DNA of 33,648 bases from Oscillibacter valericigenes (GTDB lineage Bacteria; Bacillota; Clostridia; Oscillospirales; Oscillospiraceae), in assembly GCF_021531315.1 (NCBI RefSeq), contig NZ_JAFBIQ010000023.1, positions 1 through 33,648 on the forward strand, written 5' to 3'. A program made the position numbers and the translations under genes. Under the pieces are notes generated by a model. That model was not told where the DNA came from. It saw only the letters and a list, made by a program, of their open reading frames with translations, and did no database searches. Positions 6,201 to 15,777 of this stretch are shown here, piece after piece. Each line of letters begins with the position of its first letter. Position 1 is the first letter of the stretch.

Positions 6201-7592
6201 TCAGAAGCGGGCATAGAGAAACGGGTCGCCCGCGCCGGTCGAGATGAGATACAGGCACAGCCAGAATATCGCAAACAGCGGCAGCCATACAAGCGCCGTC
6301 GCACGGTATTTTTCGTAGAAGCGCCGCGGCCACGGCGTGGCAAGCAGGAGGCCGAGCGCGAAGAGCCACCAAAAGCTCTCGAGCTGGCGCAGAAGGTCGC
6401 CGGCGAACACGCTCTCGCCGCTGCTGAGGAAGGGATAGAGGCGGGAGAAGTAGGCGGCAAGCTCGCCGAGGTCGGAGATACGGAAGATCACCCAAGTCTG
6501 CGGAATGAGGAAGAGAAAATAGAGGTGCGAGAGGAAGCGGTGGCGCGAGAGAAAGCCGCCGATGCAGAATTTCTCCAGCGTGATGAGCACGAACAGCACC
6601 AGCCCCCACAGCACGAAGTTCCACGCCGCGCCGTGCCACAGGCCCGTGAGCGCCCACACGACGAGCAGGCTCCAAAAGAGCCGCGCCCCTCCGTGTCGGC
6701 TGCCGCCGAGCGGGATGTAGAGGTAGTCGCGGAACCAGGTGCCGAGCGTGATGTGCCAGCGCCGCCAGAATTCGGAGATCGAGCGCGAGCAGTAGGGCAG
6801 GTCGAAGTTGCGCGGGATCGAGAAGCCGAGCATCTGCCCCAGTCCCATCGCCATGAGCGAGTAGCCGGCAAAGTCGTAATAGAGCTGCAGGCTGTAGCCC
6901 ACCGCGCCGAACCACGCCAGCGGCGTGGAGAGGTAGGCAAAGCCGATGCGCGCAAGCTCCGTCCACAGGGCGGCGAGCTGGTCGGCGAGGATCACCTTGC
7001 AGCCGAGCCCCACCACAAAGAGCGAGAAGCCGCTCTCCAGCGCCGCGCGGGAGAAGCGGCGGCGCGCGTGCAGCTCCGCGCACACATCATCCAGCCGCAG
7101 GATCGGCCCCATGACAAGCTGGGGGAACATCGTCTGAAAGGCAGCATAGCTGCACAGGCTGCGCTCGGCTTTTGCGTCGCCGCGGTAGACGTCGACGACA
7201 TAGGCGATGCTCTGAAAGACATAAAAGCTCAGGCCCAGCGGCAGCGCAACGCGGAAGAGGGGAGGACCGATCCCTGTCAGTTTGTCCAGATTTTCCAAAA
7301 ACCAAGCCATGTATTTGAAATAAAAAAGGCTGCCGAGGTCACATAGCAGCGCAAGGGCCAGCCAGACGCGCCGCCATCCGCCGCGCGCACCGTCCATCAG
7401 CCGGGCGGCGACGAAGTTGATGAGCAGCAGCGCGAGCAGCACGAAGGATGCAGGCGTTCCCGCGCCGAGCCAATAAAAAAGCAGGCTTCCGGCCGCGAGC
7501 ATGAAGTTGCGCCAATGCGCGGGAACGAGATAGTAGAGCAGGAGAAAGGCGGGCAGAAAATAAAAGAGAAAGGGCAGAGTCGAAAAGCTCAC
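6201..7592 (-). CDS. MBOAT-family O-acyltransferase (AlgI/PatA-like)
   Basis: This is a 463-residue multi-pass membrane protein. It carries the MBOAT block SEFWRRWHITLGTWFRDYLY, with IPLGG directly after it, and the conserved TGLWHGAAWNF with His320, the family's presumed catalytic residue. Such proteins move an acyl group, often acetyl, across the membrane to a partner that modifies an exopolysaccharide, teichoic acid or peptidoglycan. The next gene encodes that partner type. Translation starts at a GTG (7592-7590) behind AGGAG at eight bases. No dlt or alginate genes are nearby, so the target polymer cannot be named. The two genes form one operon from the promoter at 7695-7723. Confidence 0.9.
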   Translation of the reverse strand: MSFSTLPFLFYFLPAFLLLYYLVPAHWRNFMLAAGSLLFYWLGAGTPASFVLLALLLINFVAARLMDGARGGWRRVWLALALLCDLGSLFYFKYMAWFLENLDKLTGIGPPLFRVALPLGLSFYVFQSIAYVVDVYRGDAKAERSLCSYAAFQTMFPQLVMGPILRLDDVCAELHARRRFSRAALESGFSLFVVGLGCKVILADQLAALWTELARIGFAYLSTPLAWFGAVGYSLQLYYDFAGYSLMAMGLGQMLGFSIPRNFDLPYCSRSISEFWRRWHITLGTWFRDYLYIPLGGSRHGGARLFWSLLVVWALTGLWHGAAWNFVLWGLVLFVLITLEKFCIGGFLSRHRFLSHLYFLFLIPQTWVIFRISDLGELAAYFSRLYPFLSSGESVFAGDLLRQLESFWWLFALGLLLATPWPRRFYEKYRATALVWLPLFAIFWLCLYLISTGAGDPFLYARF

Positions 7593-7632
7593 GGCGGCAG
7601 CTCCTAAAGTGAATTGAAAGTCGGAAGAATGG

Positions 7633-7661
7633 TTTACAAAGCGGAAAAGCCGTGCTACAAT
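7633..7661 (+). promoter_or_regulatory. Promoter of the birA-chrA operon
   Basis: TTTACA (7633-7638), 17 bases, TACAAT (7656-7661). The start near 7668 gives a leader of about 107 bases that runs through the oppositely directed promoter at 7695-7723. Confidence 0.65.
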
Positions 7662-7694
7662 AGCGGCGACACGGCAGAAAGGTCACAATTTATT

Positions 7695-7723
7695 ATAATA
7701 TGACACGCAGGGCCGTTCGTCAA
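7695..7723 (-). promoter_or_regulatory. Promoter of the MBOAT-SGNH operon
   Basis: The minus strand reads TTGACG (7723-7718), 17 bases, TATTAT (7700-7695). The start would be near 7688. It faces the birA promoter, so each transcript crosses the other promoter. Confidence 0.65.
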
Positions 7724-7774
7724 TCGAAAAATTAGAGGGAAACACAGGAAAATCAGCGAAAAGGAGATGGGGGA

Positions 7775-8776
7775 ATGAGCAGAGAACAGGTCTTCGCGCT
7801 GCTCAGCGCGCAAAGCGGCGAATTTCTCTCCGGCGAGGATATTTCGGCGCAGCTCGGCATTTCCCGCGCGGCGGTGTGGAAGGCGGTCGACGCCCTGCGG
7901 CGCGACGGCTATACCATCGAGGCGCAGACGGGGCTGGGCTACCGCCTGACCGATTCGCCGGACGCGCTGACCGAGCGCGAGCTGCGCCGCTATCTCGGCG
8001 GCACGGAAACGGTCGGCAAAACGCTGTACTGCTTTGAGAGCATCGACTCCACCAACAGCTTTTTGAAGCGCGCTGCCGCAGAGGGCGCGCCGAACGGCGC
8101 GGTCGCCGTCGCGGACGAGCAGACCGCGGGACGCGGGCGTCGCGGCCGCAGCTTTTCCAGTGGCGCGGGACGCGGCGTCTATCTCTCTGCGCTGCTGCGC
8201 CCGCGGCTCTCGCCGAAGAAGGTATTGCCGCTCACGGCGCTCGGCGCGGTGGCGGCCTGCAACGCGGTAGAGCGCGCCTGCGGCGTGCGGCCGCAGATCA
8301 AGTGGACGAACGACCTCGTTCTGAACGGCAAAAAGCTCAGCGGCACGCTCACCGAGCTCTCGCTCGAGGGCGAGAGCGGCGCGCTGGACTACGCTGTCAT
8401 CGGCATCGGCGTCAACTGCAACAATGCGCGTGAAGATTTCCCGCCGGAGCTGCGCGACATCGCGACCTCGCTCTGCCTGGAAACGGGGAGGCGCGTTTGC
8501 CGCGCGGCGCTTGCCGCGGCGCTCATCGAGGAGCTGGACGGGCTTTACGCGGCGCTGCAGGGCGGCGACACGGCGGCCTATCTCGCCGCCTACCGCCGCG
8601 ACTGCCTGACGCTCGGGCGCGAGGTGCAGCTTTTATGGCAGGACGCGCGCGAGAAGGTCATGGCGCTGGATGTGGACGAGCAGTTCGGCCTTGTTGTGCG
8701 GCATGAGGACGGCAGGGTCGAGACCGTCCGCACGGGCGAGGTATCTGTGCGCGGATTATATGGTTATGTGGAATAG
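7775..8776 (+). CDS. birA: Bifunctional biotin ligase/biotin operon repressor
   Basis: This 333-residue protein has an N-terminal winged helix-turn-helix (residues about 1-60, SGEDISAQLGISRAAVWKAV), a central biotin-protein ligase domain, and a small C-terminal domain. The ligase signature GRGRRGRSF is at 119-127 and KWTNDLVLNGKKLSG at 176-190, so both biotinyl-AMP formation and transfer should be intact. It attaches biotin to carboxylase or decarboxylase carrier domains; the HTH makes it a group II ligase that can also repress biotin genes. AAGGAG precedes the ATG at 7775. It is followed after eight bases by two chromate-transporter-family genes, which looks like one operon without an obvious functional link. 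Confidence 0.95.
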   Translation: MSREQVFALLSAQSGEFLSGEDISAQLGISRAAVWKAVDALRRDGYTIEAQTGLGYRLTDSPDALTERELRRYLGGTETVGKTLYCFESIDSTNSFLKRAAAEGAPNGAVAVADEQTAGRGRRGRSFSSGAGRGVYLSALLRPRLSPKKVLPLTALGAVAACNAVERACGVRPQIKWTNDLVLNGKKLSGTLTELSLEGESGALDYAVIGIGVNCNNAREDFPPELRDIATSLCLETGRRVCRAALAAALIEELDGLYAALQGGDTAAYLAAYRRDCLTLGREVQLLWQDAREKVMALDVDEQFGLVVRHEDGRVETVRTGEVSVRGLYGYVE

Positions 8777-8784
8777 GAGGCACT

Positions 8785-9339
8785 ATGGCAAAGAGACTCT
8801 GGGAGCTGTTTTTTACCTTCGCCAAGGTCGGCGTGATGACCTTCGGCGGCGGCTATGCGATGCTGCCTATTTTGCAGCGCGAGGTGGTGGAGAATAAGGG
8901 CTGGGCGACGGAGGAGGAACTGGCGGACTGGTTCGCCATCGGCCAGTGTACGCCCGGTGTTATCGCGGTGAACACCGCGACCTTTGCGGGACGCAAGGTG
9001 CGCGGCAACCTCGGCGGCGTGGTCGCGACGCTCGGTGTCGTGTTCCCCTCGCTCGTCATCATTTCGCTTCTCGCCGGCGTTATCACGACCTTCGCCGAGG
9101 TCGCCTGGGTCAAAAACGCCTTCGCGGGCATTCGCGTGTGCGTGTGCGTGCTGATTTTCAATGCGGTCGTCAAGCTGTGGAAGAAGTCGGTCGTCGATAA
9201 AAAAACACTCGCGCTCTATGCGCTCATTCTGCTCGCATCGCTGCTCACCGACTGGTCGCCGGCTGTGTTCGTCGTGTTCGCGGCACTCAGCGGCATTGTG
9301 CTGCAGGTCGTGCTGAGGAAAGGCGGTGAGGCGGAATGA
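8785..9339 (+). CDS. Short-chain chromate transporter (ChrA) family protein, first half
   Basis: This 184-residue membrane protein belongs to the CHR family, with the N-terminal mark TFAKVGVMTFGGGYAMLPIL and the following CTPGVIAVNTATFAG. Short CHR proteins occur as adjacent pairs that together equal one long ChrA. This one overlaps its partner by four bases (ATGA). The family includes chromate/sulfate exporters, but many anaerobes carry such pairs with no tested substrate, so chromate is only a family label. An AGGAGG site lies just before the ATG, right after birA. Confidence 0.88.
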   Translation: MAKRLWELFFTFAKVGVMTFGGGYAMLPILQREVVENKGWATEEELADWFAIGQCTPGVIAVNTATFAGRKVRGNLGGVVATLGVVFPSLVIISLLAGVITTFAEVAWVKNAFAGIRVCVCVLIFNAVVKLWKKSVVDKKTLALYALILLASLLTDWSPAVFVVFAALSGIVLQVVLRKGGEAE

Positions 9340-9893
9340 TCTATCTACGCCTTTTCTGGGAGTTTTTCAAAGCAGGCCTCTTCGCCGTTGGCGGCGGCAT
9401 GGCGACGCTCCCGTTTCTTTACGACATTTCCGATAAGACCGGCTGGTTCACCCGCGCGCAGCTTGCGGACATGATCGCCGTGTCCGAGTCCACCCCCGGC
9501 CCCATCGGCGTCAACATGGCGACTTATGTCGGCTTCATCACAGGCGGTGTTCCCGGCGCGCTGACGGCGACGATCGGCCTCATTACGCCAAGCATCATCA
9601 TCATTCTCATTGTCGCGGCGTTTTTACAGGCCTTCCGCGACAGCAGGTATGTCACAGGTGCGTTCTACGGTCTGCGCCCCGCGTCCACCGCGCTCATCAC
9701 GGCGGCGGGTCTCGTCGTTGTGCGCGAGACCTTCGTGCTCACCGATGGTGTGTTCTTCTGGCAGGGGCTGCTCCTTGCCGCCGTGCTGCTCGTGTTCACG
9801 CGATGGGTCAAGGCAACAAAAAACTGGCACCCGATCGTTTTCATCGGTATCTCGGCGCTGGTGGGCGTGGTGTTCCGCTTCGCGGGCGCATAA
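9336..9893 (+). CDS. Short-chain chromate transporter (ChrA) family protein, second half
   Basis: The second member of the pair has 185 residues, with FFKAGLFAVGGGMATLPFLY and STPGPIGVNMATYVG near the N terminus and further hydrophobic segments. It aligns by eye with the preceding gene (GGGxA, TPGxIxVNxAT), consistent with duplication. The four-base start-stop overlap suggests translational coupling and a heterodimer. It is the last gene of the birA operon; a terminator follows. Confidence 0.88.
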   Translation: MIYLRLFWEFFKAGLFAVGGGMATLPFLYDISDKTGWFTRAQLADMIAVSESTPGPIGVNMATYVGFITGGVPGALTATIGLITPSIIIILIVAAFLQAFRDSRYVTGAFYGLRPASTALITAAGLVVVRETFVLTDGVFFWQGLLLAAVLLVFTRWVKATKNWHPIVFIGISALVGVVFRFAGA

Positions 9894-9902
9894 AAGCAAA
9901 CG

Positions 9903-9929
9903 AAAAAGCAGCCGTTCGGCTGCTTTTTT
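9903..9929. terminator. Bidirectional terminator between chrA pair and udk
   Basis: AAAAAGCAGCC (9903-9913) pairs with GGCTGCTTTTT (9918-9928), followed by one more T on the plus strand. It serves the two convergent genes. Confidence 0.9.
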
Positions 9930-9943
9930 GCCGCTTTTTCTTT

Positions 9944-10564
9944 TCAGTCCTCGCTTGCGATGTGGCCCGCGATGCGCTGCATGATCATATCGAGCGCGAC
10001 GAGATTGTGCCCGCCCTCGAGCACGATGATGTCGGCATACTTACGGCTCGGCTCAACATACTGCTCGTGCATGGGCTTGACGGTGGTGAGGTACTGCGTG
10101 ATGACGCTCTCGAGCGTGCGGCCGCGGTCGCGGATGTCGCGCAGGGCGCGGCGCAGGATGCGCACATCGGCGTCAGTCTCGACGAAGATCTTGATGTCGA
10201 ACATATCGCGCAGGGCGGGATCCTGAAAAATGAGGATGCCCTCGACGATGATGACCTTGGTGGGGAAGATCTCAACCGTCTCGTCCGTGCGGTTGTGGTC
10301 TACATAGGAGTAGACGGGACAGCGGATGCTGCGGCCCGCTTTAAGCTCGCGGAGATGCTCGACGAGCAGGCTCGTTTCAAAGGCGTCGGGATGGTCGTAG
10401 TTGACCTTGGCGCGCTCTTCGTAGGACTTGCCCTCCTGCCGCTTATAGTAGCTGTCGTGGCCGATGACGGTCACAGCGTCGCCGAAGTGCTCCTTGAGAT
10501 GGCGCGTGAGCGTGGTTTTGCCCGAGCCGGTGCCGCCTGCGATGCCGATGAAAATAGTGCTCAT
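9944..10564 (-). CDS. udk: Uridine kinase
   Basis: This 206-residue P-loop kinase phosphorylates uridine or cytidine to the monophosphate (pyrimidine salvage). The Walker A motif is GGTGSGKTT at 10-18. It is followed by the family pattern GHDSYYK and NYDHPDAFE (substrate and metal binding) and by CPVYSYVDHNR. The length is typical of Udk (205-215). The ATG at 10564 has a GGGGAGG site about six bases upstream; an earlier in-frame start at 10630 would lie inside the -35 box. It is a single-gene unit with its own promoter. Confidence 0.93.
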   Translation of the reverse strand: MSTIFIGIAGGTGSGKTTLTRHLKEHFGDAVTVIGHDSYYKRQEGKSYEERAKVNYDHPDAFETSLLVEHLRELKAGRSIRCPVYSYVDHNRTDETVEIFPTKVIIVEGILIFQDPALRDMFDIKIFVETDADVRILRRALRDIRDRGRTLESVITQYLTTVKPMHEQYVEPSRKYADIIVLEGGHNLVALDMIMQRIAGHIASED

Positions 10565-10601
10565 AGGCCTAAGTCCTCCCCTTGCTCTTTTATTTGACTC
10601 T

Positions 10602-10630
10602 ATTATAGAAAGCGCGGCGGGAAATTGCAA
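10602..10630 (-). promoter_or_regulatory. Promoter of udk
   Basis: The minus strand reads TTGCAA (10630-10625), 17 bases, TATAAT (10607-10602). Confidence 0.75.
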
Positions 10631-10680
10631 GGGAGATACGCCGGAAGTGAAAAAAATTCCGCGAAAAAGGGCGCAGGCGG

Positions 10681-10709
10681 TTGACGGCTGGAGAAAAAGA
10701 AAGTATTAT
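10681..10709 (+). promoter_or_regulatory. Promoter of the zinc-ribbon/Ig-like gene
   Basis: TTGACG (10681-10686), 17 bases, TATTAT (10704-10709). It diverges from the udk promoter, with about 50 bases between the two. Confidence 0.7.
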
Positions 10710-10765
10710 GTAAATAAGAATTTCTCGTGGGACGCACCGCGCCCCTGTTTTCAGGAGGATAGACT

Positions 10766-11449
10766 ATGGATCTTATCAAGTGTCCCATCTGCGGAGAGAT
10801 GTACTCGCCGAGCTACCGCCACTGCCCCTTCTGCGAGGAGGAGGACCGCCCGCGCAAGGCGGCCCGGCGCGGCCACCACGTTTCCGAAAAGAAGCGCACC
10901 CATTCCGCCCGCGGCCCCATCACCGCTGTGCTGCTGGTGGTGCTGGTCGTTATGTCGTGGTATCTCTTCGGCGACAGGTTTATGGAGAAGGTGAAGGAAA
11001 ACCGCAGGAACGAGGTGGAAACAGTCGATCCCGCGCCGATTGATCCCACGCCGGTCGATCCCGCGCCGGTTGACCCGACGCCCGACGATCCCGCGCCGGT
11101 CGACCCGACACCCGATGACCCGACGCCCGACGAGCCTGCCCCGCCGGTGGTGGAGCCGGAGCCGGAGCCGGCGACGCCCACGGTCGATCCCGCGAGCCTT
11201 TCGATGAAAACGAATGTCGGCTCACTGCAAAAGGATGTGAACGGCAGGTATGACTGCACGATCAAGGCAAGCGAGTCCATCAAGCTCATCGTCAAGGGGA
11301 CGGACGCGGCGGTGAGCTGGTCGAGCGCGGACAGCTCCATCGTGACGGTCGGCGCGGACGGCCTGCTCAAGCCGGCCAAGGTCGGCACGACCACCGTGAC
11401 GGCGAGCGTCGGCGGCGCCACGCTCGAGTGCATCGTGCGCGTGAAGTGA
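10766..11449 (+). CDS. Membrane-anchored zinc-ribbon protein with C-terminal Big_2-like domain
   Basis: The 227-residue product begins with a zinc ribbon (Cys6, Cys9, Cys20, Cys23) and has one membrane segment at about 50-69. It continues with a long acidic Pro-rich linker of repeated DPTPVDPAPVDP-like units (about 87-140) and ends with a bacterial Ig-like group 2 domain (about 145-227, ending TVTASVGGATLECIVRVK). The arrangement implies a cytoplasmic zinc ribbon, one pass, and an outside Ig-like domain. The function is unknown; this type is common in Clostridia. AGGAGG precedes the ATG. It is a single-gene unit with its own promoter and terminator. Confidence 0.85.
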   Translation: MDLIKCPICGEMYSPSYRHCPFCEEEDRPRKAARRGHHVSEKKRTHSARGPITAVLLVVLVVMSWYLFGDRFMEKVKENRRNEVETVDPAPIDPTPVDPAPVDPTPDDPAPVDPTPDDPTPDEPAPPVVEPEPEPATPTVDPASLSMKTNVGSLQKDVNGRYDCTIKASESIKLIVKGTDAAVSWSSADSSIVTVGADGLLKPAKVGTTTVTASVGGATLECIVRVK

Positions 11450-11460
11450 AAAAAACGAAG

Positions 11461-11491
11461 CAGAGCGGCCCGGGAGGGCCGTTCTGTTTTT
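11461..11491 (+). terminator. Terminator after the zinc-ribbon gene
   Basis: CAGAGCGGCC (11461-11470) pairs with GGCCGTTCTG (11477-11486), with one G-T pair, followed by TTTTT. Confidence 0.88.
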
Positions 11492-11503
11492 ATGCACTGT
11501 CTA

Positions 11504-11532
11504 TTGAAAGCGGATGGGTTTTGTGGTAGGAT
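11504..11532 (+). promoter_or_regulatory. Promoter upstream of ylmH, possibly of the glg operon
   Basis: TTGAAA (11504-11509), 17 bases, TAGGAT (11527-11532). It is the last clear sigma-A promoter before glgB. Confidence 0.55.
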
Positions 11533-11576
11533 ATTCTTGCAATGATAGCACTTGAAAAATCGGAAACGGAAATGAC

Positions 11577-12368
11577 ATGATGGATCGACGGAGCTTACTC
11601 GACCGCGCGGCAAAGAGCGCGGACGAGCGGGTGCTTTTGGGGCACGTTCTGGATAAATATGACCAGTGCCGGCAGCGAAACCTGCCGACGAATACGGCGT
11701 TTTTGACGCCCGCCGAGGCGCGGAGCGCGCTGGACCTGCTCCACGCCGCCGCTGTGCATGAGGGCTTTGCCCTGCTTGGCGGCTATGAGGGCGCGGAGCG
11801 GCGGATGCTCTTTTTCCTGCCCGACTGGCAGGAGGAGGCCGATACTGCTGAGGCGATGGCCTTTCTCCGCGCGCGTTGGCACGAGAGCGAGCAGCCCACG
11901 CACCGCGACCTGCTCGGGAGTCTGATGGCTCTCGGCGTGGAGCGCGAAACGCTCGGCGACATCCTCGTGAGCGAGGGGAGCGCCGACCTTGTTGTGAGCG
12001 CGGGGGTGGCGCAGTATCTGCTCGATAACTGGTCGGGCGCGGGGCGTACGGCGCTGCGACTGACGGCCATCGGCGCGGACGAGCTGAGCATCCCCGCGCA
12101 GAGGGTCAAGGAAATTCACGACACCGTGGCGACGCTGCGGCTCGACGCAGTGACCGCGGCGGGCTTTTCGATGAGCCGCAGCAAGGCCGCCGAGCTGATC
12201 GCCGCGGGGCGGGTGCAGAAGAACCACCGCGAGACCACCAAGGGCGATGCGAGCGTCGCGCAGGGAGACATCATCTCCGCGCGGGGGCTGGGAAAATTCG
12301 AGGTCGCCGAGGTCGGCGGCTTGAGCAAAAAGGGACGCACGGGCATCCTGCTGCGCCGGTATCTATAA
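11577..12368 (+). CDS. ylmH: YlmH-family S4-domain RNA-binding protein
   Basis: The product has 263 residues with a YlmH-type N-terminal region (FLTPAEARSALDLL, RRMLFFLPDW) and an S4 RNA-binding domain at about 187-243 (SMSRSKAAELIAAGRVQKN). YlmH proteins bind ribosomal complexes; in B. subtilis a role in rescuing stalled ribosomes has been reported. In many Firmicutes the gene lies in the sepF/divIVA cell-division cluster; here it is apart from it, followed by ynzC and the glycogen genes. The start is either of two adjacent ATGs (11577 or 11580); the ribosome site is weak. Confidence 0.88.
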   Translation: MMDRRSLLDRAAKSADERVLLGHVLDKYDQCRQRNLPTNTAFLTPAEARSALDLLHAAAVHEGFALLGGYEGAERRMLFFLPDWQEEADTAEAMAFLRARWHESEQPTHRDLLGSLMALGVERETLGDILVSEGSADLVVSAGVAQYLLDNWSGAGRTALRLTAIGADELSIPAQRVKEIHDTVATLRLDAVTAAGFSMSRSKAAELIAAGRVQKNHRETTKGDASVAQGDIISARGLGKFEVAEVGGLSKKGRTGILLRRYL

Positions 12369-12379
12369 GGAGAAATAAG

Positions 12380-12604
12380 ATGGAACAAAAGAAGATCGAG
12401 CGCATCAACGAGCTGGCAAGGCTCGCCAAGGAGCGGGAGCTGACGGACGAGGAGAAGGTCGAGCGCGCGGCGCTGCGGCAGGAGTATGTGAACGCTGTGC
12501 TCGGCGACCTTAAAAATCAGCTCGACAACACCTATGTCATGGATGACAAGGGCAACAAGACCAAGCTTACCAGGTGGAGCGAGGACCGCAAGCTGGGCAA
12601 GTGA
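12380..12604 (+). CDS. DUF896/YnzC-family small protein
   Basis: This 74-residue, charged, helical protein has the family pattern RINELARLAKERELTDEEK followed by RAALRQEYV. B. subtilis YnzC is an SOS-associated small protein of unknown biochemical role. An AAGGAG site lies just before the ATG, 11 bases after the ylmH stop, so it is co-transcribed with ylmH. It ends 57 bases before glgB with no terminator between. Confidence 0.88.
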   Translation: MEQKKIERINELARLAKERELTDEEKVERAALRQEYVNAVLGDLKNQLDNTYVMDDKGNKTKLTRWSEDRKLGK

Positions 12605-12661
12605 TCTCGACGCCCTTCGCGCCCGCGAGAGCGTATGCTGAAAAGAGGGAGGACGAGCGCC

Positions 12662-14568
12662 ATGGAGCATTTTGATCTAACTGCCTTTGCCGACGGCAGC
12701 GCGACGGCGCTGTACCGCACGCTCGGCGCACACCGCACGGCGGGCGGCTGGGTGTTCCGCGTCTGGGCGCCGCACGCGAGAAGCGTGGGCGTCGTGGGCG
12801 ATTTCTGCGCGTGGGATGTCGGCGCACACCCGATGCGTCGGCTCGACGGTGGCATCTGGGAGACGGAGATAGAAGAGCTTTCGCAGTACGATACCTATAA
12901 GTTTGCCGTCACCTCGCGCAGCGGCGCGGTGACCTTCAAGGCGGATCCCTATGCATTCCACGCCGAAACGCGCCCCGGTACGGCGAGCAAGCTCTACGAG
13001 CTTGCAGGCTACGAATGGGGCGACGCGGACTATCTTGCCGCAAAACGGCCGGTCTATGACCGCCCGCTGAACATCTACGAGGTACACCTCGGCTCGTGGC
13101 GGCGGCGCGAGGACGGCAGCTTTTATGACTATCGCTCGCTCGCCGATGAGCTGAGCGAGTATGCCGCCAACCTCGGTTACAACTGCGTGGAGCTGATGCC
13201 CGTGACCGAGTATCCGCTCGACGATTCGTGGGGCTACCAGTGTACCGGCTACTTCGCGCCGACCTCGCGCTACGGCACACCGCAGGACTTCATGTACTTT
13301 GTGGACAGGATGCACCAAAGGGGCATCTCGGTCATTCTCGACTGGGTGCCCGCGCACTTCTGCAAGGACGCGCATGGCCTCATCGACTTTGACGGCGAGG
13401 CGTGCTACGAGTACGCCGACCCCAAAAAGCGCGAGCACGCGGGCTGGGGCACGCGGATTTTTGACTACGGGCGCGGCGAGGTGAAGAGCTTTCTGCTCTC
13501 GTCTGCTGCCTACTGGCTGCGCGAGTATCACATCGACGGCCTGCGCGTGGACGCGGTGGCGTCCATGCTCTACCTCGACTACGGGCGCGAGGCGGGCGAG
13601 TGGACGCCGAATAAGAACGGCGGGCATGAGAATTTAGAGGCCATCGACTTTCTGCGCGCGCTCAATACGGCCGCCTTTTCCATCGATCCCAATGTGATGA
13701 TGGTGGCGGAGGAATCGACCGCGTGGCCGCTCGTGACCTATCCTGTCTCGGACGGGGGACTTGGCTTCAACCTCAAGTGGAACATGGGCTGGATGAACGA
13801 TATGTGCCACTACCTCAAGCTCGATCCGTGGTTCCGCCAGTTCCATCATAAGGACCTCACTTTTTCACTGATGTACGCCTTCTCGGAAAACTTCGTGCTG
13901 CCCATCTCGCACGACGAGGTGGTGTATATGAAGGGGAGCCTTCGCGGCAAGATGTCCGGCGGCGAGTGGCAGCAGCTTGCGGGCGTGAGAACGTTCATGG
14001 TCTATATGCTCACGCATCCGGGCAAGAAGCTCACCTTCATGGGCGCGGAGCTTGGCCAGTGGCACGAGTGGGATTTTGTCGGTCAGCTCGACTGGTACCT
14101 GCTCGAAAACGAGATCAACCGCAAAACGCAGGACTTCTTCCGCGCCCTCAACCGATATTACCTTGAAAATCCCGCGCTCTGGCGCGTGGACTTCGACTGG
14201 GCGGGCTTTGAGTGGCTCGTCGCGGACGACAATCAGGACAATACCGTTGTCTTTGTTCGCCGCGACGGCGCGGGGGAGGAGCTGCTCGTCGCGGTCAACT
14301 TTTCGCCCAACGGCTATCGGGATTACCGCTTCGGCGTCCCGCCGCGCAAGGCGTGGCGCGAGGAGCTTTCCTCGGACGATACCGCGTTTGGCGGCACGGG
14401 CGCGTGGCGCAACGAAAAGACGGTCAAAACGCAGGACTTTCCCTCGCATGGGCGCGAGCAGTCCGCCGCCATCACCATTCCTCCGCTCGGCGCGGTCATT
14501 CTGCGCGGAGAGGGCGAATATAAAAAACCGAAAACGAAAAAAAGCAAGGCAAGGGAGGATAAGCAGGC

Positions 14569-14572
<4 letters not shown>
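12662..14572 (+). CDS. glgB: 1,4-alpha-glucan branching enzyme
   Basis: This 636-residue GH13 enzyme cuts alpha-1,4 chains and rejoins them as alpha-1,6 branches in glycogen. An N-terminal CBM48-like domain (about 20-110, [19 protein letters not shown]) precedes the barrel. Barrel motifs are DWVPAHF at 227, [10 protein letters not shown] with the nucleophile Asp297, the acid/base in EEST at 350-351, and ISHDE with His417-Asp418. It lacks the extra N1 domain of longer GlgB proteins. The C terminus is a Lys-rich tail. The ATG at 12662 follows GGGAGG. It overlaps glgC by four bases. Confidence 0.96.

Positions 14573-15773
<1,201 letters not shown>

Positions 15774-15777
<4 letters not shown>

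Noticed and set aside
5340-7346. 668-codon open frame on the plus strand
   Set aside because: It lies antisense to the MBOAT and SGNH genes, which have clear family motifs, ribosome sites and promoter. The frame is an effect of high GC.
8785-9893. A frameshifted single ChrA gene
   Set aside because: Both halves begin with their own start and GGG-containing N-terminal motif and overlap by ATGA, the normal arrangement of short-chain CHR pairs.
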